A DNA stretch of 64,000 bases from Wenyingzhuangia sp. 2_MG-2023 (GTDB taxonomy: Bacteria; Bacteroidota; Bacteroidia; Flavobacteriales; Flavobacteriaceae). The DNA lies in assembly GCF_030548295.1 (NCBI RefSeq), contig NZ_JAUOSB010000001.1, forward strand, positions 744,001 to 808,000, written 5' to 3'. A program made the position numbers and the translations under genes. The notes under the pieces are model-generated. The model did not search any database, was not told the origin of the DNA, and saw only the letters and a list, made by a program, of their open reading frames with translations. Below are positions 16,114 through 24,644 of the stretch, piece after piece. The stretch's first letter is position 1, and each line of letters begins with the position of its first letter.

Positions 16114-16640
16114 CCTAAACCAAATCTTAAGTGAATATTGATTGAAGATTCGAAATTGTTAGTCTTAAAATTACGTTGAATACCAAGTCCAAAACCTGTT
16201 TCATAGTTTAGGGAATTGTTAATATTTCTTCTAATTCCCCAAGTGATATTACTTTTTAGAATATTGTTTAGGTTGTATTCTTCTCTTTGATTGTTTTTAA
16301 TAATATTATCTAAATAATATTTAGTCTGAAGACTTATAAAATTAGCACTATTGTTTTTAATGTCTTTTCCTTTGATTTGTCTTTTCTTAATATTATAGTA
16401 CCATTTAGGCTCAATAGTTATAGATGGATTTGCTATAAAAAAGTTTTTACCAAAACCAATATCTGTTCCTATTTCTGTTCTTAATACTGTATTGTGTATA
16501 AGTTGAGTTTCATTGTATGCCCATATTCCGTATACACCTATTTGACCTCCATAAATATTTTTTTCAACTTTGCTTTCTTGTGAGTAAGAAAGCAAAGTGA
16601 AAAAACATAAAATAAATGTAATTTTATTATAGTTTTTCAT
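16107..16640 (-). CDS. Predicted secreted/outer-membrane beta-barrel-like protein
   Basis: 177 residues with a signal peptide (MKNYNKITFILCFFTLLSYSQ). The mature part has alternating hydrophobic/polar strands such as GGQIGVYGIWAY and ETGFGLGIQRNF, and it ends in FGLGW, an aromatic C-terminus typical of outer-membrane barrels. No family was recognised. It overlaps the downstream lipoprotein gene by 7 bp. The upstream lipoprotein stop is 12 bp away, so all three genes are probably co-transcribed. Confidence 0.6.
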   Translation of the reverse strand: MKNYNKITFILCFFTLLSYSQESKVEKNIYGGQIGVYGIWAYNETQLIHNTVLRTEIGTDIGFGKNFFIANPSITIEPKWYYNIKKRQIKGKDIKNNSANFISLQTKYYLDNIIKNNQREEYNLNNILKSNITWGIRRNINNSLNYETGFGLGIQRNFKTNNFESSINIHLRFGLGW

Positions 16641-16652
16641 GATAATTTAAAA

Positions 16653-18190
16653 TTAATTTGAACCAATAATTCTTTTACCGTACCACCTACCATTATATAA
16701 AGCTGCACCATAAATATCAAAACTTTTTATTTCTTGAATTGTTTTGTAATTTGAAAAAGAAAAATTACTAAAACTAAAATTACCTCCTAGGGTGTGAGAA
16801 TATCCAATCATAAATCCTAAGTCTATATATTTTTTAATACTATTGTCGCCAGATTTAATATGTTTTATATTACCAATAGTATATAGTTGATTCCAACTAT
16901 CTTGATTACGTATTTTAAAAGCTGGTTCAGATGTGTTTTTTAAGACATTAGATAGTTGCTTTATCCCATTTTTTAATTGCTGTTGAGCTAAATTATTAAT
17001 GGATTTATATAAATCTATTTTTGTATAATCTAAATGAATTTCATTAAAAAGAGGGACTTTAAGATTGATGTTAATGATGTTGTTCGGGATATCTACATTT
17101 GCTGTATTTAAAGGAAAACTATATATTCTTTCTTTGGAGACTTCTTTACCATAAGAGTCATAATATCTATTATAATACTCAAATTGATATGTATCGTTAC
17201 TCCAATCGTTGTTGAAGTTATATATGGATGGTTTTTTTCTAATAAGACTCATGTTGTTGATACCTAACTGGACTTTTGAAGGGTATGATTTTTCCCAAAA
17301 AGTCCATCTCCAAACTTTTCTTTTTTTCTGAAATCTAACCTCCATTCCAGTAGAGTTAAATAAAAGATAGTTGTTGTCCCAATATTTTATTTTAACTCTT
17401 CTATTGTTTGGTGTGTAAACATATGTTGTGTGATTAATTCCTATTTTTTTCTCCCATAAACTATTTCTTCTTTCCTCGTCATAATCTAAATTGGATGAGT
17501 TTTCAAATGTCATTTCACTATCATTACTAGTTCTCATAGATGTTAATGGATGCTTAGTCTCATTCTTAATCTCGCCTATTTGGCTGTAATCGGAAATTAT
17601 ATTATTTTGAAGATTAAGTTTAATAAAAGTTACATTATTTTTAGCCTCTTTAATTAAAGATTTTCTAGAATTATTATGGTCTACTATTGGTTGTATATAT
17701 ACACCTTCAGATGTGTAACGGTATAGTTTATTGTCAATTATTAATTCTCTATTTTTATTTAGTAAAACTTGAAAATTTGGATCAAGTATGATTGTTTCTT
17801 CAAAGACTATTTCATCTTCGTTGTTTAAATAGAATTTTTCAAGATATTTTAATCTTTCATCATCGTTTTCAAAATACGGCTTAAGTGGTATAAAGCCAGA
17901 TTGTATATTAGGTTTTACATATTGATTATAATATTTCTCTGGAGTTAATAGTTTTATAGATTCTATTTCTTTAAGGAATTCATTTTTATTATTAAAAGAA
18001 ATTTTGTTGTCTACAAATTGTAAGTTTTTTATACTTGATACTTTTGTAGGTTTACCTTCTATCAATTCATTGTTTTTAGAACAGGAGGTACTAAATAAAA
18101 AATGACTGAGTATTAGTAAATGTATAAGATACCACGTTCTTTGTTTCTTTGTTTCTTTGTTTCTTTGTTTCTTTGTTTCTTTGTTTTCAT
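16653..18190 (-). CDS. Putative phase-variable lipoprotein, out of frame with its ATG (OFF state)
   Basis: Product of about 485 residues, family not recognised. The long open frame has no ATG near its 5' end. Read upstream, it encodes WYLIHLLILSHFLFSTSCSK, a hydrophobic core plus a Cys lipobox of a lipoprotein signal. The only suitable start, ATG at 18190, lies before six AAACAAAG units and is in a different frame: in the present sequence it gives a 25-residue peptide. With five or eight units the ATG would join the frame, giving MKTKKQRNKETKKQR followed by the signal core. The body is Asn/Lys/Tyr-rich with an aromatic, barrel-like C-terminal region. It is the first gene of a minus-strand cassette inside the arg locus. 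A repeat miscount in assembly is the main alternative to true phase variation. Confidence 0.7.
18139..18186 (-). repeat. Octanucleotide tandem repeat, 6 x AAACAAAG, within the lipoprotein start
   Basis: Six perfect head-to-tail copies (CTTTGTTT on the plus strand) between the ATG at 18190 and the signal-peptide core. As 8 is not a multiple of 3, each gain or loss of a unit changes the frame. Copy numbers 5, 8, 11 and so on put the ATG in frame; 6 does not. This is the classic form of a slipped-strand contingency locus. Confidence 0.9.
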
Positions 18191-18260
18191 AACAATTTTA
18201 AATTTTAGTTAAAATTTTTTTCTACGAATATATAAATCAATTAATAATTTTACCATCAAT

Positions 18261-19040
18261 ATGAAAAAAAAACTAACCATCGTAAAAGTAGGAGGAAACG
18301 TGATAAACAATACAGATGCGTTGGAGAGTTTCTTATCTGATTTTGCAGCTTTAGAAGGAAATAAAATTTTAGTTCACGGAGGTGGAAAACGTGCTACACA
18401 ATTGGCAGGTGATTTAGGAATAGAAGCCAAAATGATCAACGGACGTAGAGTAACCGATGAAGCAACTATTGAAATTGTAACCATGGTGTATGCTGGTTTG
18501 TTAAACAAAAACATTGTAGCTACTTTACAAAGTGAAAATTGTAATGCTTTGGGATTGTCTGGTGCTGATGGAAATTCTATTCAGGCTCACAAACGCAAGG
18601 TAGTAGATGTCGATTATGGTTTTGCTGGAGATGTAGATGGAATTAATGCCACCAATATTGCTACGTTTATCAAAGGGGAAATGACTCCTGTTTTTTGTGC
18701 TATTACCCACGATGGAAAAGGGCAGTTGTTAAATACCAATGCAGATACTATTGCGAGTACCATAGCTGTAGGAATGTCTACATTATACGATGTTTCTTTG
18801 GTTTATACATTTGAGAAAAACGGAGTGTTGACATCTGTAGATGATGATAATTCAGTGATTACAGATATCGATTCAGAAAAATACAGTCAGTTAAAAGGAG
18901 ATGGAATTATTGCCGATGGAATGTTACCAAAAATGGAAAACTGTTTTGATGCTTTGCAGAAAGGAGTCTCTGAGGTGATTATTGGAAATCCAACTGTGAT
19001 AAAAAATAAAGAACAATTGTTTACAACGTTGACTTTGTAA
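18261..19040 (+). CDS. argB: N-acylglutamate kinase
   Basis: Phosphorylates N-acylglutamate, the second step of the pathway. 259 residues. Amino-acid-kinase motifs are present: VKVGGNVINN at the N-terminus, LVHGGGKRATQLAG near residue 37 for ATP/substrate binding, and NTNADTIAS near residue 158. It resumes the arg locus after the minus-strand cassette, only 70 bp from the divergent start of the repeat-controlled lipoprotein. It needs its own promoter or read-through across about 2.7 kb; none was clearly seen. Confidence 0.95.
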   Translation: MKKKLTIVKVGGNVINNTDALESFLSDFAALEGNKILVHGGGKRATQLAGDLGIEAKMINGRRVTDEATIEIVTMVYAGLLNKNIVATLQSENCNALGLSGADGNSIQAHKRKVVDVDYGFAGDVDGINATNIATFIKGEMTPVFCAITHDGKGQLLNTNADTIASTIAVGMSTLYDVSLVYTFEKNGVLTSVDDDNSVITDIDSEKYSQLKGDGIIADGMLPKMENCFDALQKGVSEVIIGNPTVIKNKEQLFTTLTL

Positions 19041-19052
19041 AATTAGATAAGT

Positions 19053-19190
19053 TCTCGACTTCGCTCGAACACCATGTTATTAAGGTTATCGAACGTAGTC
19101 TAGGTTAAAAGAGGATAAAATAATAAGACAAGTTTTGGACTCTGTTCAAGTTTCATAATTGGTATAGGTCATCGAGCGGAGTCGAGATGT
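19053..19190 (+). repeat. Degenerate TCGACTTCGCTCGA-type repeats in the argB-argE spacer
   Basis: Several copies or fragments of the GAGCGGAGTCGAGA / TCTCGACTTCGCTCGA repeat in both orientations (19053-19070, 19091-19105, 19168-19189). They are palindromic and intergenic, with no coding capacity. Confidence 0.6.
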
Positions 19191-19215
19191 AAACATATTA
19201 AAATAGAATGAAAAA

Positions 19216-19323
19216 TTCTCGATACAAATTCATTCCATTTTATTTGATGAAATCACTTGAATAGACAAATAATATCAAATGTCACTTCGAGTGATTTTGA
19301 AGAACTAAAAATTGTATCGAGAA
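19216..19323. repeat. 108-bp MITE-like element with nested inverted repeats before argE
   Basis: Perfect 12-bp terminal inverted repeats TTCTCGATACAA / TTGTATCGAGAA, and inside them AAATCACTTGAA / TTCGAGTGATTT with one mismatch. It ends 7 nt before the argE ATG, so it forms most of the predicted 5' UTR. No coding capacity. Confidence 0.75.
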
Positions 19324-19330
19324 GCATATT

Positions 19331-20392
19331 ATGATAGAAAAATTACAAAAAGAAGCTTTAGAATTACTTCAATCTTTAATTCAAACCCAATCTTTTTCTA
19401 AAGAAGAAGGTGACACAGCCACTTTATTAACGAATTGGTTGCGTGAAAGAGATGTAGATATTAAACGTGATTTGAACAATGTTTGGGCAACTAACAAATA
19501 TTTTGATGAAAGTAAACCAACGATTTTATTAAACTCTCATCACGATACCGTAAAACCCAACCAAGCTTATACTCGTGACCCTTTTGAAGCAAAAATAGAA
19601 GGAGATAAGTTGTATGGATTAGGTTCTAACGATGCTGGAGGTTGTTTGGTAGGATTGATATCTGCTTTTGTGTATTTCTATCCTCAAAAAGATTTAAAAT
19701 ATAATTTTGTGTTGGCAGCTACTGCCGAAGAAGAAATTTCTGGTGAAAACGGAATTGCTTACATGCAAAACATCATGCCTAAGATTGATGTGGCGATTGT
19801 GGGAGAACCTACCTTGTTAGATTTGGCCATAGCAGAAAAAGGCCTGGTAGTGTTTGATGGAAAAGTAACGGGAACTCCAGGACATGCAGCTCATATTCCG
19901 AATCATCAAAACCCAATTTTTAAAGCTATCAAAGATTTAGAGTGGATCAATTCTTATAAATTTCCTAAAGTATCTCCGTTTTTAGGAGAGGTAAAAATGA
20001 CGGTTTCTCAAATCAATGCAGGAAATCAACACAATGTAGTGCCATCAGAATTAACTTTTGTGGTAGATTGTAGAGTGACAGATCAATATACCAATGCTGA
20101 GGTTGCAGAAATTATAGCTGAACATACCGAATGTAAGGTGATTCCTCGTTCTTTACGTTTAAATTCTTCTTCTTTAGATCCAAATCATGAATTGGTGAAA
20201 TCTGGAATTTCTTTAGGTAAAAACACCTATGGATCCCCAACGTTATCAGATCAATGTAGGTTGACTTGCCAATCGGTAAAAATAGGACCAGGAGATTCTT
20301 TACGTTCACATTCAGCAGATGAGTTTATATATGTACAAGAGGTTTTTGATGGAGTGGCTTTCTACATAGATTTATTAAAGAAAATAGTTTAA
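19331..20392 (+). CDS. argE: N-acylornithine/N-acylcitrulline deacylase (M20 family)
   Basis: Zinc-dependent M20 amidohydrolase that removes the acyl group late in arginine synthesis. 353 residues. Metal ligands lie in NSHHDTV near residue 71 and GLGSNDAGG near residue 100. The catalytic Glu pair is in TAEEEISGENG near residue 134. Its position after argB supports the arginine role over other M20 functions. In an N-succinyl pathway it would act on N-succinylcitrulline or succinylornithine. Confidence 0.9.
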   Translation: MIEKLQKEALELLQSLIQTQSFSKEEGDTATLLTNWLRERDVDIKRDLNNVWATNKYFDESKPTILLNSHHDTVKPNQAYTRDPFEAKIEGDKLYGLGSNDAGGCLVGLISAFVYFYPQKDLKYNFVLAATAEEEISGENGIAYMQNIMPKIDVAIVGEPTLLDLAIAEKGLVVFDGKVTGTPGHAAHIPNHQNPIFKAIKDLEWINSYKFPKVSPFLGEVKMTVSQINAGNQHNVVPSELTFVVDCRVTDQYTNAEVAEIIAEHTECKVIPRSLRLNSSSLDPNHELVKSGISLGKNTYGSPTLSDQCRLTCQSVKIGPGDSLRSHSADEFIYVQEVFDGVAFYIDLLKKIV

Positions 20393-20396
20393 ATTT

Positions 20397-20420
20397 AAAA
20401 CCGAGCATATTACGGTTTTT
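20397..20420 (+). terminator. Terminator-like hairpin between argE and the Crp/Fnr gene
   Basis: Stem AAAACCG / CGGTTTT with a 9-nt loop and a T-rich tail, ending 1 nt before the next ATG. It either ends the argE transcript or covers the initiation region of the regulator. Confidence 0.5.
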
Positions 20421-20421
20421 T

Positions 20422-21012
20422 ATGAAAGAAGCATTAAGACAATTTATAGATAGTTTTCAATTTCTTACTCCTGAAGAAGTTGATATCATTGTAGACAATA
20501 CAGTGTTGAAATTTACAAAGAAAGGAGAGTACCTATTAAAAGAAGGAGAGGTTTCTAAAGAGTGCTTTGCGGTTATAAAAGGCTGTATTCGTGAATTTGT
20601 TATCAAAGATGGTGTAGAAAAAACAGTGTCTTTTTTTACTGAAGGAGATCCTATAACGGCATTTACAAGCGAAATCACGGGGTGTCAATCCAAATCATAC
20701 ATTCAGTGTTTAGAAGATTGTGTTGTTACTGTCGGAAATGATTCTTTAATAGATGAAATGATTCAACGTATTCCTAGGTTAGAAAAACTCATTAGAGTGG
20801 AGGTTGAGAAAGAAGCAGGGAAAATGCAAGATAGAATGTCAGACTTTATGATTTCTACTCCCGAAGAGCGTTTTGTCACCTTAATCAACAATCAGCCTAA
20901 CTTAATTCATAGAGTGCCCCAAGTGCTGATTGCTAGCTATATTGGAGTAACTCCAGAATCTTATAGTAGAATTAAAAAACGTGTTTTTGAGAAAATAAAA
21001 CAGCATAATTAA
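20422..21012 (+). CDS. Crp/Fnr family transcriptional regulator
   Basis: 196 residues. The N-terminal cyclic-nucleotide-binding-like beta-roll spans about residues 20-115. The C-terminal region has the helix-turn-helix segment LIASYIGVTPESYSRIKKR near residues 168-186. The FNR-type cysteine set for an iron-sulfur cluster is not evident. It starts 29 bp after argE behind a hairpin and overlaps the end of the convergent LRR lipoprotein gene by 4 bp. Its targets are unknown; the adjacent membrane-protein genes are candidates. Confidence 0.88.
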   Translation: MKEALRQFIDSFQFLTPEEVDIIVDNTVLKFTKKGEYLLKEGEVSKECFAVIKGCIREFVIKDGVEKTVSFFTEGDPITAFTSEITGCQSKSYIQCLEDCVVTVGNDSLIDEMIQRIPRLEKLIRVEVEKEAGKMQDRMSDFMISTPEERFVTLINNQPNLIHRVPQVLIASYIGVTPESYSRIKKRVFEKIKQHN

Positions 21013-21920
21013 TTACAGTCACTTCCTATTGTTTGATGATCAGACAAAGTTAGATAAGGGATATTTTGACTTACTCCTTTTTGAATACAAGTTAATGTTG
21101 GATTTCTATCCACTTTTAAATCTACTAATTTTTGATTGTAACTTACGTTTAAACTATTTAGCTGGTTACTGCTACTGTAAAAATGGGTAAGTTCAGTATT
21201 GTGTTCCAAATTAATTTCCAATAACTGATTGTCGGAAATTAACAAGGTTTCTAAATCTGTGTTGTTTGTTACATTTAGGGTTGGAGTTAGTTTGTTACTA
21301 GCTGCTAAAATATTTTTTAGTCTTGTGGCAGATGTTACTGTGAGTTCTTTTAATAAATTGTGGCTTACATGTAGGGTTTCTATAGTAACATTAGCAATAT
21401 TTAAATATTCTAAGTTGTTGTAAGAAGCGTTTAGTTTTTTAAGACTCGTTACATAAAAAACACCTTTGATTGTTTCTAATTCATTGGCTTGAACGTCAAT
21501 CGATTTTAAATTAGGATTTTTAAAAAAGCTAATTTCTTTAAGGCGATTATCCATTAAATATAAGGTGTCTAAAAGTGTGTTTTGACTTAAATCTATACTG
21601 GTTATTTGATGACTAATAGCAATTAGTTTTGTTAAGTTTTTAAATCCTTCAACACCAGTTAGATCTTCTATACTTCCAAAATTATGTTCCTTGTTTAAAT
21701 CCAATACACGAACTTTTTTAGCATCACTTTTTAGAATTTTTCCATTGATAGTTCTGTCAGAATCAATATTTTGGTTAATTAATATTTGTTCGAATTCAGG
21801 ATCAGGAATAGATACTAATTGTTCTTCAGAACAAGATTCTGTAGTAATATGTTCATTCTTAATACAAGAATTTAAGATTAATATTAGAAGTAGAAATAGG
21901 TTGATTTTTAAGATATTCAT
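21009..21920 (-). CDS. Leucine-rich-repeat lipoprotein
   Basis: 303 residues. The signal peptide ends LILNSC, so Cys19 is the likely lipidation site. The body carries about nine irregular leucine-rich repeats of 20-23 residues (for example LKKLNASYNNLEYLNI and LTHFYSSSNQLNSLNVS) with the LxxLxLxxNxL pattern of bacterial surface LRR proteins. A disulfide-like pair may sit at the C-terminus (TCIQKG ... GSDCN). Probably a surface-anchored binding protein; the ligand is unknown. Confidence 0.8.
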   Translation of the reverse strand: MNILKINLFLLLILILNSCIKNEHITTESCSEEQLVSIPDPEFEQILINQNIDSDRTINGKILKSDAKKVRVLDLNKEHNFGSIEDLTGVEGFKNLTKLIAISHQITSIDLSQNTLLDTLYLMDNRLKEISFFKNPNLKSIDVQANELETIKGVFYVTSLKKLNASYNNLEYLNIANVTIETLHVSHNLLKELTVTSATRLKNILAASNKLTPTLNVTNNTDLETLLISDNQLLEINLEHNTELTHFYSSSNQLNSLNVSYNQKLVDLKVDRNPTLTCIQKGVSQNIPYLTLSDHQTIGSDCN

Positions 21921-21926
21921 TTTGAT

Positions 21927-22331
21927 TTATAATTTTCTTTTCCAATACCAGCAATAGCCGATAATAAATAGTGTTGTGGATATTTCTATGGTTGCAAAAA
22001 ACAAGTAATAGTTGGTAGTTGTTCCTATAAATAGAGTAGCTATCATAGCTAAGGATTTTATACTTGCTGCAATAATGTTTGTCCAACAATTATAGATAGG
22101 AGTTAATAATCTTGAAGCTAAAACCATGGCTATAGGCATCTCCATTAAAACAGCAGCAGCTAATAAAAAATTGTTAGACATTTTTAATCCTTCCACTTCA
22201 CCAGTTAAATATTGATTTAATAGGTTCGCATCCATCAATCCAATAAGATCACAATATAAATAGTTTAAGGTAACAAAAACCCAAAGAGTACTCAGAATTT
22301 TCTTTTGTTGATTGAAATAAAGAGTGTTCAT
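21927..22331 (-). CDS. DUF6326-like membrane protein
   Basis: 134 residues with four hydrophobic segments. Segments such as LNYLYCDLIGLMD and AAVLMEMPIAMVLASRLL match the DUF6326 family of small four-helix membrane proteins of unknown function. It overlaps the DUF4386-like gene upstream by 4 bp, so the two are translationally coupled. Confidence 0.7.
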   Translation of the reverse strand: MNTLYFNQQKKILSTLWVFVTLNYLYCDLIGLMDANLLNQYLTGEVEGLKMSNNFLLAAAVLMEMPIAMVLASRLLTPIYNCWTNIIAASIKSLAMIATLFIGTTTNYYLFFATIEISTTLFIIGYCWYWKRKL

Positions 22332-22978
22332 ACTTTTGATGTTTTTTTCACTAACAAAAGAACAGCAAAACTAATTTCAGAAATAGCAGCAATAGTCAAA
22401 AGAATGTTAGAACTAGTAATGATTATACTGTTCTCAATTTCTGTGAAATAGATAGCGCAATCCAACAGGTAGCCAATTCCTCCAATAAAAAGTAATATAG
22501 ATAATATTTTTGAAAATTGAGGATGCTTACAAGTTAAAATGGATAAAGCAATCATATGTATCCCAAAGAAGACTTCCCAAATGTAAACAGTATAGAAGTG
22601 GGCTTGCATGCAAAAATTAAAGATTTCAAGAGAAGCATATGTGGTGTGTATATTATACAGTGGAATAATATAATAAAGCATGTTAATAGCCATTATAAAA
22701 GTCATGGCTAGTCTTGAATATTTTGCAATTTCATTCCATACAGTATCGGTTTGTTTAAAAAAATGATATAGTAAAATAGTGATGAACAATTCAAAAACAA
22801 TCACCATTCCATCTCCCAAAATACTAAGTTTAAATAATAGAATATTTTCCTGAATGTTTGTAAACGTTTGTGGTAGGTTATGGATGTCAATAAGTTCCAT
22901 AGGAGCATAACCCATGCTAAAGCCGCCAACAACAGCAATGGTAAGGTATAGCAAGCCTATTAATTTTTGATTTTTCAT
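22328..22978 (-). CDS. DUF4386-like membrane protein
   Basis: 216 residues with about six hydrophobic helices. The start at MKNQKLIGLLY is preferred because it directly precedes the first membrane helix; a 9-residue upstream extension is possible. The pattern GGFSMGYAPMELI, a long loop and ILGDGMVIVFELFITILLY resemble DUF4386. It forms a pair with the DUF6326-like gene. The role is unknown. Confidence 0.65.
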   Translation of the reverse strand: MKNQKLIGLLYLTIAVVGGFSMGYAPMELIDIHNLPQTFTNIQENILLFKLSILGDGMVIVFELFITILLYHFFKQTDTVWNEIAKYSRLAMTFIMAINMLYYIIPLYNIHTTYASLEIFNFCMQAHFYTVYIWEVFFGIHMIALSILTCKHPQFSKILSILLFIGGIGYLLDCAIYFTEIENSIIITSSNILLTIAAISEISFAVLLLVKKTSKV

Positions 22979-23132
22979 AATACGTTGATTTGAATTATAT
23001 TGCAAAATTGAAGTGTTTTGAAAAAACTTGCATTGACGTTTGGTAAGAAGTGCTTGCTAGGTGTAAAAAATAACTTTCATCAACAAAAGGTATATTATTT
23101 GTTCTGTACTTTTACATTGCAAATAAACAGAG

Positions 23133-24600
23133 ATGAAACAAAAGTACTTAGTACCAATTTTGCTAGTTTTTACGATTGTTACTAGCCATGCTCAGCAAGT
23201 TTTAAAAGGAACGGTAGTTGAATATAATACAAATGAGACAATCCCATTTGTTACCATTATTCTTAAAAAAAAGTCAGTTGGGAACTATCGCCAATCAACA
23301 AGGAGAATTTACGTTGAAATATAACAAGAGCCAGTTGAAAGATTCTATTAGTTTTCAGGCTGTGGGCTACAAAACTCAAATTTTTGCTTTAAAAGCCATT
23401 CAGCAGAAATTTTTAAAGGTTGTGCTAAAAGAGGATATCACAGAAATCAATCCGGTGATTTTGGTTAATAAAAAATTATCAGCAGAAAAAATAGTAGAGA
23501 AAATCCTAGAAAAAGAAAAAGACAATTACGTATATCCTAAAGATAAAGTAAATAAGATTTTCTTTAGAAGATTTGACACCAATGATATTGAGCAGTTAGA
23601 ATCTAAATATAAGAAAGTAGACATTCCTTGGCTGTCAGAAGCAAAGTTAAAAGAAGTAGAGAAGAAAGTGCCAAGGCATAATGAATCTCAAATTGGCTTT
23701 TTAGGAAACTTGTATATTTCACAAAAAGAAAAAGAGACCAAAGTAAAGCTGAAATCGTTGAAAACAACTTTGTATGAAACCAAACAAATAGATGAAATGG
23801 ATTTTTTTAAGTCTTTTGATACCATGTTTTCTGATACTCATAAAAAAGAATATTGGCGTGTAAAAAGTGGAATTTTTAAACAGAAGCTAGATGTAGAAGA
23901 GTCAAAAGAACATCAAGAGACAAAAAATAGTTCAAAGAGAATTAAAAGAAGTTTTCTTGGAGGTGTTCGTTATTTCAGTTTTAAAGATAAAAAGGCTTGG
24001 GAGTTTTTGCACAAAACGAATAGATACCATTATGAAATTGTAGGAACTACGAGCTTGAATAATGAAGAGGTGTATATCATTCAATTTGAACCTAAAAGGA
24101 GAGGAGTTTTTAGAGGAAAAATATATGTATCTGTTCTTTCTTATGCATTGGTAAAAGCTAACTATGAGCAAATAGAGAATAAAGGTGCAGAAAAAATTAG
24201 CTTGTTTGGTTTTTATACTGAGCGAAAGAATTACAAAGGAGCTGTTTTTTTTATGAAAGTAGGGCAGTATTACAATTTAAAATTCTTTTCTAATTATATA
24301 CACTATGATTATGGAATTGATAGGGAATTTGCCTTACAAAAAAAGAAAGATCGCTTTTTGTTTGACAAAACCTTAGAAGAAATTGAACTGGATTTCAGGC
24401 TAAAAACATCAGAAAAAATAATGTTTGATTATTTGGTGTTGGATAGTAGTGAAATTAGCAATAAAGCGTTTGAAGAATTTGAGGAAGAGAAAGTTGTTGA
24501 TATTATTGAGACAAAGCAATCTGCTTCCGTTTTTAGAGATTTATTACATCCATCTGCCTTGCAAGAAATAGAAATGTACAAGCATTGGGAGATGGAGTAA
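23133..24600 (+). pseudogene. Carboxypeptidase-like regulatory domain protein, frameshifted at an A8 run
   Basis: The first frame encodes a signal peptide (MKQKYLVPILLVFTIVTSHAQ) and LKGTVVEYNTNETIPFVTII, the start of a CarboxypepD_reg-like beta-sandwich. The frame changes at eight A residues (23265-23272). The second frame continues LGTIANQQGEFTLKYNKSQ and runs to 24600. Removing one A restores a single protein of about 488 residues. The C-terminal part resembles the outer-membrane-associated proteins that often carry this domain in Bacteroidota. It may be a pseudogene, a homopolymer sequencing error or a slippage-controlled gene. Its last codons lie just upstream of the argH promoter element. 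Confidence 0.7.
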
Positions 24601-24614
24601 AAGTGAAAAAACAG

Positions 24615-24622
24615 TATCTTTG
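24615..24622 (+). promoter_or_regulatory. -7 element (TATCTTTG) of argH
   Basis: TAnnTTTG match 22 nt before the chosen argH start, indicating an independent transcription unit for argH. No good -33 element. Confidence 0.45.
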
Positions 24623-24644
24623 CCCACATATTAAAAGAATCAAT

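Noticed and set aside
18061-18065. TTG start for the cassette lipoprotein
   Set aside because: It falls after the signal core and lipobox cysteine, so it would remove the export signal; the ATG before the 8-bp repeat explains the reading frame better.
19041-19330. argB-argE spacer as an insertion sequence remnant
   Set aside because: It has inverted repeats but no transposase fragment or coding potential; described as repeats and a MITE-like element only.
24585-24644. N-terminal extension of argH
   Set aside because: It overlaps the preceding gene and lies before the TATCTTTG element; the family N-terminus begins at MKLWDKGYA.
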